Origin: Roseivirga pacifica
GTDB lineage: Bacteria > Bacteroidota > Bacteroidia > Cytophagales > Cyclobacteriaceae
NCBI RefSeq assembly: GCF_900111145.1
Contig: NZ_FOIR01000002.1
Span: 744,001-808,000 of the forward strand
Direction of reading: 5' to 3'
Length of the DNA stretch: 64,000 nt
Shown here: positions 27,086 through 36,298 of the stretch, piece by piece
Layout: every line of letters starts with the position of its first letter
Position numbering within the stretch: position 1 is the first letter of the stretch
Position numbers and translations under genes: made by a program
The notes under the pieces: model-generated
Told to the model about the DNA's origin: nothing
Database searches by the model: none
The model's input: the letters and a program-made list of their open reading frames with translations, nothing else

Positions 27086-27879
27086 TGACTCTTTTCGAAG
27101 CGATTATCCTTGGCATTGTTCAGGGCTTAACCGAATTTCTCCCAGTAAGTAGTAGTGGCCATTTAGAGCTAACCAAGGTGATTTTTGGCGATAATAGTGT
27201 GCCTGAAGAAAGCCTTATGATGACGGTGCTTCTTCACGCAGCAACAGCTTTAAGCACCATTGTTATTTTCAGAAAAGACATTTTGGAATTACTTGGTGGC
27301 CTTTTTCAGTTCAAGAACAACGAACAATTTCAGTACTCGCTTAAGATTGTTATCTCCATGGTTCCCGCAGCTGCGGTTGGCGTACTGTTCGAAGAAGAGA
27401 TTGATGCACTATTTGGTGGCCAAGTACTGCTTGTAGGCTGCATGCTTTTAGTTACTGGTACCCTCCTATTTTTGGCCGACCGAGCTAAGCACACGGATAA
27501 AAGTGTTTCTACACCTAACTCATTTATTATAGGTATTGCGCAAGCCATTGCCATTTTACCCGGCATTTCGCGCTCTGGTGCAACAATTTCTACTTCGGTA
27601 CTATTGGGTATCGACAGGGCCAAAGCTGCACGCTTCTCTTTTCTAATGGTTGTGCCCTTAATTTTAGGTAAAATGGCCAAAGACATTTTGAGTGGTGATT
27701 TGGCCTCTAGTACTACAGAACCAACATTACTTATCGCAGGGTTTGCCGCGGCTTTCATTTCAGGCCTTATTGCATGCCAGTGGATGATATCCTTGGTGCG
27801 CAAAAGCCAACTAAAATATTTCTCTTTTTACTGCTATGGAGTTGGTTTAGCGGCTATTATTTACGCTATTGCTAGCTAA
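27085..27879 (+). CDS. uppP: Undecaprenyl-diphosphatase
   Basis: 264 residues, polytopic. Active-site motifs: QGLTEFLPVSSSGHL (residues 13-27) and PGISRSGAT (around 155). The enzyme recycles undecaprenyl diphosphate to the monophosphate carrier used for peptidoglycan and O-antigen; overexpression gives bacitracin resistance. It overlaps DUF3098 (1 base) and truB (1 base), so translation is coupled. Confidence 0.97.
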   Translation: MTLFEAIILGIVQGLTEFLPVSSSGHLELTKVIFGDNSVPEESLMMTVLLHAATALSTIVIFRKDILELLGGLFQFKNNEQFQYSLKIVISMVPAAAVGVLFEEEIDALFGGQVLLVGCMLLVTGTLLFLADRAKHTDKSVSTPNSFIIGIAQAIAILPGISRSGATISTSVLLGIDRAKAARFSFLMVVPLILGKMAKDILSGDLASSTTEPTLLIAGFAAAFISGLIACQWMISLVRKSQLKYFSFYCYGVGLAAIIYAIAS

Positions 27880-28598
27880 TGCTCAATTTAGATTCTGAAC
27901 TTAATTCCAAAGAAAACTTTGCGGCTGGCCAAGTACTTTTGGTCGACAAGCCATTGGAGTGGACTTCTTTTGATATTGTAAAGAAGATTAGGAATGCCGT
28001 ACGCATTAAAAAGGTTGGGCATGCCGGTACTTTGGATCCGCTGGCCACAGGTTTACTCATTGTTTGTACAGGAAAGAAAACCAAGTCGATTGAAGGCTTT
28101 ATGGCCGATGAAAAAGAGTACACTGGCACTTTTACAATTGGTAAAACTACCCCTACGTACGATTTAGAAAGCGATGTAGAAAACGAAACGGACTTTAGTC
28201 ACATTACCACGGAAGATTTAGACAAAGCCCGAGCACCTTTTACAGGTTCTTTCGACCAAGTACCGCCAATTTATTCTGCTATAAAAGTGAAAGGCACCCG
28301 CCTTTATGAGCTTGCAAGACGTGGCGAAGACATAAAATTGAAACCTCGGCCGGTAACCATTTCTGAATTTGAAATAACCAAGGTAGATTTACCCGAAGTT
28401 CACTTTCGTGTAGTATGTTCGAAAGGCACGTATATTCGAAGCCTTGCGCATGACTATGGCAAAGCGTTGGGAGTTGGAGCCCACCTATCGGCACTACGCA
28501 GAACCCGCATAGGAACTTTTAAGGTAGAAGATGCCTACACAATAGAAAAGTTGATTGACACCATAAGAGCACTCAATGAAGATTCATCTGGGAACTGA
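27879..28598 (+). CDS. truB: tRNA pseudouridine-55 synthase
   Basis: 239 residues. The catalytic Asp53 lies in GHAGTLDPLATGLL; other family blocks are DKPLEWTSFDIVKKIR, PPIYSAIKVKGTRLYELAR and CSKGTYIRSLAHDYG. TruB makes pseudouridine 55 in the T loop of nearly all tRNAs. Its end overlaps ribF by 23 bases. Confidence 0.97.
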   Translation: MLNLDSELNSKENFAAGQVLLVDKPLEWTSFDIVKKIRNAVRIKKVGHAGTLDPLATGLLIVCTGKKTKSIEGFMADEKEYTGTFTIGKTTPTYDLESDVENETDFSHITTEDLDKARAPFTGSFDQVPPIYSAIKVKGTRLYELARRGEDIKLKPRPVTISEFEITKVDLPEVHFRVVCSKGTYIRSLAHDYGKALGVGAHLSALRRTRIGTFKVEDAYTIEKLIDTIRALNEDSSGN

Positions 28599-29508
28599 GG
28601 AAATCAAGAACATTAAGAATGCTGTAGTTACCTGTGGCACTTTTGACGGTGTTCATATTGGGCATCAGAAAATTCTTTCGAGGGTAAAAGAAGTGGCGAA
28701 GGAAATAGACGGAGAGACCGTGCTAATTACTTACTGGCCCCACCCCCGTTTGGTACTTAAACCTTGGGACAATTCACTTCAACTTCTTTCCACGTTTCCA
28801 GAAAAGGCCAATCTTTTAGAAACCCACGGTGTTGACCACCTAGTGAAAATTCCTTTCACACAGGAGTTCGCTCAAATGAACCCTGAAGACTACGTACGCA
28901 TAGTACTTCACGAACGCATTGGTGCTAAAAAACTGATTATTGGCTACGATCATCGCTTTGGTAAAGACCGTGCTGGCGGCTTGCCAGAACTGCAGCAATT
29001 TGGTCCAAAATACGGTTTTGAGGTAGAGGAAATTCCTCGCCAAGACATTGACGAAATCGGTATAAGCTCTACCAAAACTAGGCGAGCCATAGAGGTTGGA
29101 GACCTTGAATTGGCATATAGTTTTCTAAACAGGCCCTACGCCCTAACCGGCTTGGTTGTTCATGGCAAAAAGAACGGTAGAAAGCTAGGCTACCCTACTG
29201 CCAATATTCAGGTAAAAGAAGGTTATAAACTTATTCCTTGCGATGGAGTTTATGCAGTAAGGGTGTGCAATAAATACCGCAAACTTGGTGGCATGTTGAA
29301 CATTGGCCTGCGCCCTACTGTAAGTGGCGGCAGCAAAACCATAGAAGTTCACATTTTCGATTTTGACGAAGACATTTATAATTCGGAAATTACCATTGAG
29401 TTCATAGCGAGAATTCGCACTGAACAAAAGTTCGAATCTTTAGAAGCACTGAAGGCCCAACTTAAGGAGGACGAAAAGTCGGCCAAAGCTGCTTTAAGTA
29501 AACTATAA
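28576..29508 (+). CDS. ribF: Bifunctional riboflavin kinase/FAD synthetase
   Basis: 310 residues. The N-terminal FAD synthetase half has the nucleotidyltransferase motif GTFDGVHIGHQ (21-31) and ISSTKTRRAI; the C-terminal flavokinase half starts near 185 and has HGKKNGRKLGYPTANI and GMLNIGLRPTV. It converts riboflavin to FMN and FAD. The start lies inside the truB 3' end, so it is translationally coupled. Confidence 0.97.
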   Translation: MKIHLGTEEIKNIKNAVVTCGTFDGVHIGHQKILSRVKEVAKEIDGETVLITYWPHPRLVLKPWDNSLQLLSTFPEKANLLETHGVDHLVKIPFTQEFAQMNPEDYVRIVLHERIGAKKLIIGYDHRFGKDRAGGLPELQQFGPKYGFEVEEIPRQDIDEIGISSTKTRRAIEVGDLELAYSFLNRPYALTGLVVHGKKNGRKLGYPTANIQVKEGYKLIPCDGVYAVRVCNKYRKLGGMLNIGLRPTVSGGSKTIEVHIFDFDEDIYNSEITIEFIARIRTEQKFESLEALKAQLKEDEKSAKAALSKL

Positions 29509-29517
29509 ATACCACCT

Positions 29518-30216
29518 ATGATAAACAAGGAAGTTAAAAATGCGGATGAAGCCATTTTTGACATTCCCGACAATGCAACGCTAATGCTTGGCGGGTTTGG
29601 TCTATGTGGCATTCCCGAAAACGCCATTTCTGCACTTATAAAAAAAGGCGTAAAAGGACTTACATGCATTTCGAACAACGCAGGAGTTGATGACTTTGGC
29701 ATCGGTTTGATGCTACAAACAAGGCAAGTCAAAAAGATGATCTCCTCTTACGTTGGTGAAAATGCTGAATTTGAAAGACAACTCCTATCTGGAGAACTTG
29801 AGGTAGACTTAATTCCTCAAGGCACCTTGGCCGAACGCATTCGTGCAGGCGGAGCCGGAATCCCCGCCTTCTTTACCCCTGCCGGTTATGGCACCGAGGT
29901 AGCGGAAGGCAAAGAAGTGCGCGAGTTTCATGGCAAGCATTACTTAATGGAAGAATGGCTGAAAGCAGACTTCTCGCTAGTGAAAGCCTGGAAAGGCGAC
30001 AAAGCAGGCAACCTTGTATTTAAGGGGACTGCCAGAAACTTTAACCCTATGATGGCTATGGCGGGCAAAGTAACCATTGCCGAAGTAGAAGAACTCGTAG
30101 AAGTTGGTGAATTAGACCCAAATCAAATTCACACACCAGGAATTTACGTGCAACGCATTTTCCAAGGCAACAATTACGAGAAGAGAATTGAACAGAGAAC
30201 TACCAAAATCAAGTAA
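29518..30216 (+). CDS. scoA: 3-oxoacid CoA-transferase subunit A
   Basis: 232 residues of the family I CoA-transferase alpha subunit: glycine loop [47 protein letters not shown] and the C-terminal [18 protein letters not shown]. With ScoB it moves CoA from succinyl-CoA to acetoacetate in ketone-body and branched-chain breakdown. It is followed 2 bases later by scoB. Confidence 0.94.
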   Translation: MINKEVKNADEAIFDIPDNATLMLGGFGLCGIPENAISALIKKGVKGLTCISNNAGVDDFGIGLMLQTRQVKKMISSYVGENAEFERQLLSGELEVDLIPQGTLAERIRAGGAGIPAFFTPAGYGTEVAEGKEVREFHGKHYLMEEWLKADFSLVKAWKGDKAGNLVFKGTARNFNPMMAMAGKVTIAEVEELVEVGELDPNQIHTPGIYVQRIFQGNNYEKRIEQRTTKIK

Positions 30217-30218
30217 AC

Positions 30219-30881
30219 ATGACACTCGACAAAATAGGAATCGCGAAAAGAATCGCACAAGAAGTACAAGATGGCACATACATCAATTTAGGAATCGGAA
30301 TTCCGACCTTGGTTGCCAACTTTATTCCAGACGAAATTAATGTTGTGCTTCAATCGGAAAACGGATTGTTGGGCATTGGCCCCTTCCCTGAAGAAGAAGC
30401 CGTAGATGCCGACTTGATTAATGCCGGCAAGCAAACAGTAACTACCCGAGCGGGCTCTTCCCTATTCAGTTCGGCCGAAAGCTTTGAAATGATTAGAGGT
30501 GGGCACGTAGACCTAACTATTCTGGGTGCCATGGAAGTTTCAGAAAACGGAGACATCGCCAACTGGAAAATTCCTGGCAAAATGGTAAAAGGAATGGGCG
30601 GTGCTATGGACCTGGTTGCATCAGCAGAGAATATAATTGTGGCCATGCAGCACTGCAGCCGTAGTGGCGACTCTAAACTATTGAAAGCATGTACGCTGCC
30701 CATCACGGGCATTCGCTGTGTTAAGAAGATTGTGACCGATATGGCCGTGCTAAATGTATTGCCTGAAGGCGGTTTTAAACTTATAGAGCGTGCTCCTGGT
30801 GTAAGTGTGGAAGAAATAAAGGCCGCTACTGCCGGAAAACTAGTGATTGAGGGAGAAATTCCTGAAATGACAATCGCTTAA
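30219..30881 (+). CDS. scoB: 3-oxoacid CoA-transferase subunit B
   Basis: 220 residues. The catalytic Glu47 is in SENGLLGIGPFP; further family blocks are VNLGIGIP-like INLGIGIPTLV, RGGHVDLTILGAMEVSENGDIANW and MGGAMDLVASA. It forms the heterotetramer with ScoA encoded directly upstream. Confidence 0.95.
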   Translation: MTLDKIGIAKRIAQEVQDGTYINLGIGIPTLVANFIPDEINVVLQSENGLLGIGPFPEEEAVDADLINAGKQTVTTRAGSSLFSSAESFEMIRGGHVDLTILGAMEVSENGDIANWKIPGKMVKGMGGAMDLVASAENIIVAMQHCSRSGDSKLLKACTLPITGIRCVKKIVTDMAVLNVLPEGGFKLIERAPGVSVEEIKAATAGKLVIEGEIPEMTIA

Positions 30882-30911
30882 TCATTAAATTCGCGCCAAA
30901 CGACAAACAGT

Positions 30912-31262
30912 ATGAATCAATCAGACATTAATATAAGAGTACTCCTTGATGAAGAGAGCATTCCAGAGAAAATTCACTGGAGCGCAACAGATAAAGATGA
31001 TGGTGCTGAAGAAGAAACAAAAGCATTCAGTCTTTCAATCTGGGATCATTTAAACCAAAACACGCTTCGCATAGACCTTTGGAACAAAGAAATGCCAATT
31101 GACGAAATGAAGCGCTTTTATATTGATAACTTGGGCGGACTAGCCCAAAGCATTCTAAATTCTACAGGAGACGAGTTTATGGCCTCTGCCATTAACCGTT
31201 TATGCGACAAATTAGTGAAACATGTAGAAGAGGAATTAAAAAACAGACCCGCTTCCGAATAA
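30912..31262 (+). CDS. gldC: Gliding motility protein GldC
   Basis: 116-residue protein matching the GldC pattern: IPEKIHWSATD near the start, KAFSLSIWDHLNQNTLRIDLWNKEMPIDEMKRF in the middle and KLVKHVEEEL at the end. GldC is a Bacteroidota-specific accessory of gliding motility; its biochemical role is unknown. It follows scoB by 30 bases. Its presence supports the phylum assignment and agrees with the T9SS-sorted protein elsewhere in the window. Confidence 0.93.
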   Translation: MNQSDINIRVLLDEESIPEKIHWSATDKDDGAEEETKAFSLSIWDHLNQNTLRIDLWNKEMPIDEMKRFYIDNLGGLAQSILNSTGDEFMASAINRLCDKLVKHVEEELKNRPASE

Positions 31263-31271
31263 ATACACAAA

Positions 31272-31354
31272 CAAGGATTTTGGAGTAGCAAAAAAAATAC
31301 TCGGCATGACGAATAAATTTCGCATCAAGCCATTGTATACTTCAAAATCCTTGT
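31272..31354 (+). ncRNA. Candidate structured RNA: 12-bp stem enclosing two hairpins
   Basis: ACAAGGATTTTG (31272-31283) and CAAAATCCTTGT (31343-31354) pair perfectly. Inside lie a GAGTA...TACTC hairpin and a second, weaker hairpin built from CGAA...TTCG, giving a three-way-junction shape. The closing strand is followed by ATTTTT. It starts 10 bases after gldC and 80 bases before the TonB receptor gene. It may be an elaborate terminator for gldC, a leader attenuator of the receptor gene, or a free small RNA. Confidence 0.45.
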
Positions 31355-31435
31355 ATTTTTGAGATAATCCGCGTTTTGTCGACCACATTTTTTCAGGTCA
31401 CAGAACATTATTTGTTCAAACCCAAACAATAAACG

Positions 31436-34240
31436 ATGAATTTGAAGAGCATATTAAAGAGCCTTGTTGTCGTGTTGCTAATGGTGCAATCGATTACAGT
31501 CATGGCTCAAAATCAGGTCACTATATCCGGAAGGGTGTTAGATGATGCTGATCTAACGCTCCCTGGTGTAAACATCAGGGTGAAGGGTAAAGTGGTTGGA
31601 ACTATTACCGATGCTGACGGTAATTTCAATCTAACCGTAAATCAAGACCCTCCACTTACATTGATATTCTCATATGTAGGTTATACAACTCAAGAAATAG
31701 AAATCAATCAAGCAACAACTTCTGGTCTGGTTATTCGCATGGAAGAACAGGTAATGTACGGAGAAGATGTTGTGGTTTCTGCCTCTAGGGTTCAAGAAAA
31801 CATCCTGACATCTCCGGTTTCTATCGAGAAAATGGACATTCTTGACATTCAGAATACCGCGGCTACTTCTTTTTATGAGGGGCTCGCCAATCTGAAAGGT
31901 GTAGATTTCAGTACGCAAAGTTTAACCTTTAAATCGGTTAACACCCGTGGTTTTGGCGCAAACGGTAACACCCGCTTTGTTCAGCTAATTGACGGTATCG
32001 ATAACCAAGCTCCTGGCCTGAACTTTGCAGTAGGTAACATTGTAGGTATCAACGATTTGGATTTGGAGTCAGCGGAAATGATTCCTGGTGCAGCTTCTGC
32101 CCTATACGGTCCAAATGCCATTAATGGTATCTTACTACTTACCTCAAAAAACCCATTCGAATACCAAGGACTTAGCGTTTATGCTAAAACTGGTGTAAAC
32201 CATGTGGACGAAAAATACCACGACATGTCTTTCTATCAAGACTATGGTTTCCGTTGGGCTAAGTCTTTCGATAATAAGCTTTCTTTTAAAGTAACCGGTT
32301 CTTACCTAACAGCACAAGACTGGGTTGCTGCCGACTACAGAGATCAAGGTCCTGCCACATTCGGAGTAGTTGAAAGAGGCGCAACTGAAAGAGGTAACAA
32401 TAGATTTTATGATGGTGTGAACACTTATGGTGAATTCCAGATTACTCCTGGCGCCATTGCCGATATTGCCATTGCTGGCGGAAACACTTCTCTAGCGGCA
32501 GTTCGCAACCTACTACCTGACGGCCAGCTTGGCCTTTTCACTCCTGATGGCTTTACAGAATCGAGCTTTGTGGACAACACTACCGAAAGTTTTAAGCTTG
32601 GTGGTGCACTACACTACAGACTGAACGACAACCTAGAGTTGTTCGGACAATTCAACTACGGTTCTGGTAGCACAGTTTATACGGCTAACGATAGATTCGT
32701 ACTAGATAACTTCTCTATTTCTACAGCAAAAGTTGAGTTGAGAGGTTCTGAATTTTATGCAAGAGCGTATACAACACAAGAAAATTCGGGTGATAGCTAC
32801 GCAGCCAATACTCTAGCTTCCCTTATTAATCAGGCTACATTCTTAGAGCCTTATTTAACTGCCTTTGCTAACACCAGATTAGGTGGTGGTAATGTAGATC
32901 AGGCTCATGCTGCTGGTAGAGCTGCTGGTAGAGCTGCACAGCCTCAACCAGGTACAGCACAGTTCAACCAACTGGCTGATGCTCTAAGACAATCATCTAT
33001 AGCAGATGGTGGCGCTAAATTCTTAGATAAATCTAAACTATGGCATGCAGAAGGTAGCTGGGATCTTTCTCAGCGAATTGACTGGGCTGAAGTTGTAGTG
33101 GGCGCTAACTGGAGAAGATACTCACTTAACTCTGAAGGAACGCTTTTCGCACTTGAAGACAGCGGAGACGAAATTAGCTACAACGAGTTTGGAGCTTACG
33201 CACAAGTAACCAAGCGCTTATTAGACGATAATTTGAAACTGCAAGGTTCTTTGAGATACGATAAAAACGAGTACTTCAAAGGCCAAGTTTCTCCGAGAAT
33301 TTCGGCTGTAGGAACTATCGCTGGTAACCACAACCTTCGTGGTTCATTCCAGAGAGGTTTCCGTATTCCAACTACGCAAGATCAGTTTATAGACCTTGAC
33401 GTGGTAAGCAGAAGATTGATTGGTAGCAACAGCCTTTTGGTTGATCGTTACAGATTCCAAACAAACACTGTTTATACCACAGAAAGTGTAGCAGCTTCTC
33501 AGCAGTCTGGTACTGATATGTTAGTGGTTGAAGACAGAGTAAGCCAAGAGTTTAAAACTGAAAAAGTAAACACTTTTGAAGTTGGTTATAAAGGCCTTTT
33601 CATGGACGGAAGACTATTGATTGACGCCTACTACTACTATAGCCAGTACAAAGACTTTATTGCCGAAATTGACTTTACACAAGCCATTCCAAATGGAATG
33701 ACTAACCCTAACCCAGATGCAAATACACCTGCTCAAAGACAGCAAATCGTAAACGGAACGGTTCGTACGCAACGTTACGGTTTTGATGTGAACGCAACTG
33801 GTACTGTTGAGTCTCACGGATGGGCGCTACAAGCCGACTATCAACTACCTGGAGGCTACACTATTGGTGGTAACGTTTCTTTCAACGAGCTAATTTCTCA
33901 AGACGACCTATTGGCACAAGGCTTTAGAGCATCATACAATACGCCAAAGTATCGTTACAACATTAAGTTCGAAAACAGAAAAGTGACTGATAGATTTGGT
34001 TTCAACGTGACTTACCGTTGGCAAGAAGCATTCCTATGGGAATCAGCCATTGGAACGGGTATAGTACCTGCTTACGGTACGCTTGATGCACAAGTGAGCT
34101 ACAAGGTGCCACAGTGGAAGTCGACATTGAAATTAGGTGCAAGCAACCTGTTGAACGACTATTACATCACCTCATTTGCAAACCCTAGCGTTGGTGGTAT
34201 TTACTACTTCCAAATCACATTTGACGAATTCTTCAAATAA
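31436..34240 (+). CDS. TonB-dependent outer-membrane receptor with carboxypeptidase-like N-domain
   Basis: 934 residues. Signal peptide to about residue 25 (VMAQ), then a CarboxypepD_reg-like domain (VTISGRVLDDADLTLPGVNIRVKG...FSYVGYTTQEIEI), a plug domain (about 115-235, VSIEKMDILDIQNT...AASALYGPNAINGILLLTSK) and a 22-strand barrel ending in a phenylalanine-rich terminus (YYFQITFDEFFK). It imports a ligand with TonB energy; the ligand is unknown. It is not a SusC-type with SusD partner: the next gene, 11 bases on, encodes a GDSL-like lipoprotein instead. Probably the two act on the same substrate. Confidence 0.93.
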   Translation: MNLKSILKSLVVVLLMVQSITVMAQNQVTISGRVLDDADLTLPGVNIRVKGKVVGTITDADGNFNLTVNQDPPLTLIFSYVGYTTQEIEINQATTSGLVIRMEEQVMYGEDVVVSASRVQENILTSPVSIEKMDILDIQNTAATSFYEGLANLKGVDFSTQSLTFKSVNTRGFGANGNTRFVQLIDGIDNQAPGLNFAVGNIVGINDLDLESAEMIPGAASALYGPNAINGILLLTSKNPFEYQGLSVYAKTGVNHVDEKYHDMSFYQDYGFRWAKSFDNKLSFKVTGSYLTAQDWVAADYRDQGPATFGVVERGATERGNNRFYDGVNTYGEFQITPGAIADIAIAGGNTSLAAVRNLLPDGQLGLFTPDGFTESSFVDNTTESFKLGGALHYRLNDNLELFGQFNYGSGSTVYTANDRFVLDNFSISTAKVELRGSEFYARAYTTQENSGDSYAANTLASLINQATFLEPYLTAFANTRLGGGNVDQAHAAGRAAGRAAQPQPGTAQFNQLADALRQSSIADGGAKFLDKSKLWHAEGSWDLSQRIDWAEVVVGANWRRYSLNSEGTLFALEDSGDEISYNEFGAYAQVTKRLLDDNLKLQGSLRYDKNEYFKGQVSPRISAVGTIAGNHNLRGSFQRGFRIPTTQDQFIDLDVVSRRLIGSNSLLVDRYRFQTNTVYTTESVAASQQSGTDMLVVEDRVSQEFKTEKVNTFEVGYKGLFMDGRLLIDAYYYYSQYKDFIAEIDFTQAIPNGMTNPNPDANTPAQRQQIVNGTVRTQRYGFDVNATGTVESHGWALQADYQLPGGYTIGGNVSFNELISQDDLLAQGFRASYNTPKYRYNIKFENRKVTDRFGFNVTYRWQEAFLWESAIGTGIVPAYGTLDAQVSYKVPQWKSTLKLGASNLLNDYYITSFANPSVGGIYYFQITFDEFFK

Positions 34241-34251
34241 AACAGACACCC

Positions 34252-35919
34252 ATGAAAAAGTTAAACAAATATCTACTCTCATTAATGGTAGCATCGTTGG
34301 CTTTCACGGCCTGTGATGAAGAAGACGAAATACTAGCAAAACAAGAAGCTGAAAATCCTATTCCTCCTGCATTTGTAGGAGACCCTGGGGCACTAGACTT
34401 TACCAACTATGTGGCACTGGGTAACTCCATTACCGCTGGCCTTATGGATGGGGCTTTATATACTGAAGGTCAGGTTTACTCCTTCCCTAACCTATTGGCT
34501 GCGCAATTAATGGCCAATGGCGTAAATGGTGGCGAGTTTAACCAACCGGATGCAAATTCAGCTAATGGTTATTCAGGACCAGGTGCTGATGGCACCCCTG
34601 GCACCGCAGATGACCTTGGTAGGTTTGAGCTAAGCTTGAGCCAACAAAGACCAGTACCAACTGCAGGTGAGGTACCAACGGCTTACACAGGAGACAAAGC
34701 TGCTCTGAACAATTTTGGTGTACCTGGAATGCGCGTGGTAGACGTTAACACTCCTGCACTAGTGAGCAATCCTTACTATGCAAGGTTTGCGACCAACCCT
34801 GGTGTTTCTACAGTATTGGGCGATGCTTTGGCAACCTCTCCTTCCTTCTTTACTTATTGGTTAGGCAATAACGATATCCTTGGCTACGCTGTAGGCGGTG
34901 GAGTTAATCCGGCCTCTATTACATCTCAGGGAGATTTTCAACAAGCATTAACTGAGTCTCTCGGAGGTTTGGTACAATCTGGAGCACAGGGAGCCGTAAT
35001 GACCCTGCCATTGTTTGTTACACTGCCTTACTTTAATGCTGTGCCTTATAATGCAATTGCTCTTGATGCTGCAACTGTCACACAGTTAAATGCTGCTTTC
35101 AATGGCTACAATGAGGCATTGGCAGGTTTGGTACAACTTACTAATAGTGGATTGGTTCCTGGTTTGAATGTAACACAAGCAGACGCTGACCAAAGAAGCG
35201 TTGTTCATGTTGCAGGCAGCAACCCTATTTTAATGAATGATGATGACCTTACCAATTATAGCCGCCCTGGTGGTGAGTTCGATATTCTAATGGGATTAGG
35301 TTTCATTACACCACAGCAGCGTCAAGCGTTAGAACCATATGGTCAAACAAGGTTTGCAACCTCAAACGATCGTCCTGTGCTAACTTCAGCAACAGTTTTA
35401 GGAACACCTTTTATGGGCAATGCAAACGCAGTAATCGGTGTAAGTTGGCCAGCAGCTGACCAGTGGATTCTATCCGCTGCAGAAGCGCAAATCGTAGTAG
35501 GTACAAGGGCAACTTATAACGCTATCATTGCTACTGTAGTGGCGGGTATTAACCAACAGGCAGGTGGAGAAGTAATTACCCTTGTGGATGTACAACCATC
35601 ATTTGCTGACATTGCAGGACTGGATCCAGCTACGGCAAGCTTCTTAGTTGACCCTAACAGTGGAAATCCATTCTTACAGGCAATGGCTGTTAACGCGGCT
35701 GCAGCTGCAGATGGTGAATTAGGAATTGAAGTTGATGGAGTTAATTTGGCACCAGATTTTAGCCCTAACGGAATTTACTCAACGGATGGAATTCACCCTA
35801 ATCCTAGAGGTCACGCAATTATTGCGAACGTAATTATCGATGCACTAAATACGCAGAAATCATCGATCATCCCTTCAGTTGATGTATTGTTCTTGAGAGG
35901 TATTATAGCTACTCAATAA
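34252..35919 (+). CDS. GDSL/SGNH-type lipoprotein hydrolase
   Basis: 555 residues with lipobox Cys21 (LAFTACDEED). SGNH residues are visible: Ser59 in GNSITAG (block I, Asp replaced by Asn), an Asn in WLGNNDIL (block III), and Asp512/His515 in YSTDGIHPNPRGH (block V). The insertions between blocks make it about twice the length of typical SGNH esterases. It probably hydrolyses esters (lipids or acylated glycans) at the cell surface and is cotranscribed with the TonB receptor. Confidence 0.9.
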   Translation: MKKLNKYLLSLMVASLAFTACDEEDEILAKQEAENPIPPAFVGDPGALDFTNYVALGNSITAGLMDGALYTEGQVYSFPNLLAAQLMANGVNGGEFNQPDANSANGYSGPGADGTPGTADDLGRFELSLSQQRPVPTAGEVPTAYTGDKAALNNFGVPGMRVVDVNTPALVSNPYYARFATNPGVSTVLGDALATSPSFFTYWLGNNDILGYAVGGGVNPASITSQGDFQQALTESLGGLVQSGAQGAVMTLPLFVTLPYFNAVPYNAIALDAATVTQLNAAFNGYNEALAGLVQLTNSGLVPGLNVTQADADQRSVVHVAGSNPILMNDDDLTNYSRPGGEFDILMGLGFITPQQRQALEPYGQTRFATSNDRPVLTSATVLGTPFMGNANAVIGVSWPAADQWILSAAEAQIVVGTRATYNAIIATVVAGINQQAGGEVITLVDVQPSFADIAGLDPATASFLVDPNSGNPFLQAMAVNAAAAADGELGIEVDGVNLAPDFSPNGIYSTDGIHPNPRGHAIIANVIIDALNTQKSSIIPSVDVLFLRGIIATQ

Positions 35920-35944
35920 GTAAACATTAGCCAAAAAATATGGA

Positions 35945-35970
35945 AGCCACTCAAATGAGTGGCTTTTTTT
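35945..35970 (+). terminator. Terminator of the TonB receptor/GDSL operon
   Basis: AGCCACTC-AAAT-GAGTGGCT perfect stem followed by seven Ts. Confidence 0.9.
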
Positions 35971-35976
35971 ATGCGC

Positions 35977-36011
35977 AAAAAAAGAGCCTCGAAGACTTCT
36001 TCTTCGAGGCT
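35977..36011 (-). terminator. Orphan reverse-strand terminator
   Basis: AGCCTCGAAGA (35985-35995) and TCTTCGAGGCT (36001-36011) form a perfect 11-bp stem with a 5-base loop. On the reverse strand it is followed by C and then seven Us (A-run 35977-35983). On the forward strand no T-run follows. It therefore terminates leftward transcription, yet no leftward gene lies to its right. Confidence 0.75.
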
Positions 36012-36298
36012 TACCTCAACCAAATAGATAAATAACCATCAACTTCACAAACCAACTCGGTTACATACAATAATTAAATAACCTGTGCCATTCAATACTC
36101 AATTCCTTTGCCACAAACCAATCCCGAGTAATACAAACTGATTTACAGACAGTTAAACCCACACAAACTAAATACACAATCTCAAAATTGTACCACATGC
36201 GGAATATCAATCCCATAATGGGATGAAATATTTAGCCTGTATTCTCTTTATGAGAGGTCAGCTTTTCTAGCTATTTTTGAGCAACTAAAAATTGATAC
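36012..36298 (-). other. Gene-free stretch; candidate leftward small RNA
   Basis: 287 bases without a plausible protein gene. The reverse-strand terminator at 35977-36011 implies that a leftward transcript starts somewhere in here. Read on the reverse strand the region repeats a GTTTGTG-type word four times (near 36050, 36115, 36138 and 36168). I found no clear reverse-strand TAnnTTTG promoter. The right end holds the kdnA promoter. Confidence 0.35.
36272..36279 (+). promoter_or_regulatory. -7 promoter element of the kdn operon
   Basis: TATTTTTG matches TAnnTTTG and lies 19 bases before the kdnA start codon, the usual distance for a short leader. The -33 part is weak. Confidence 0.55.
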
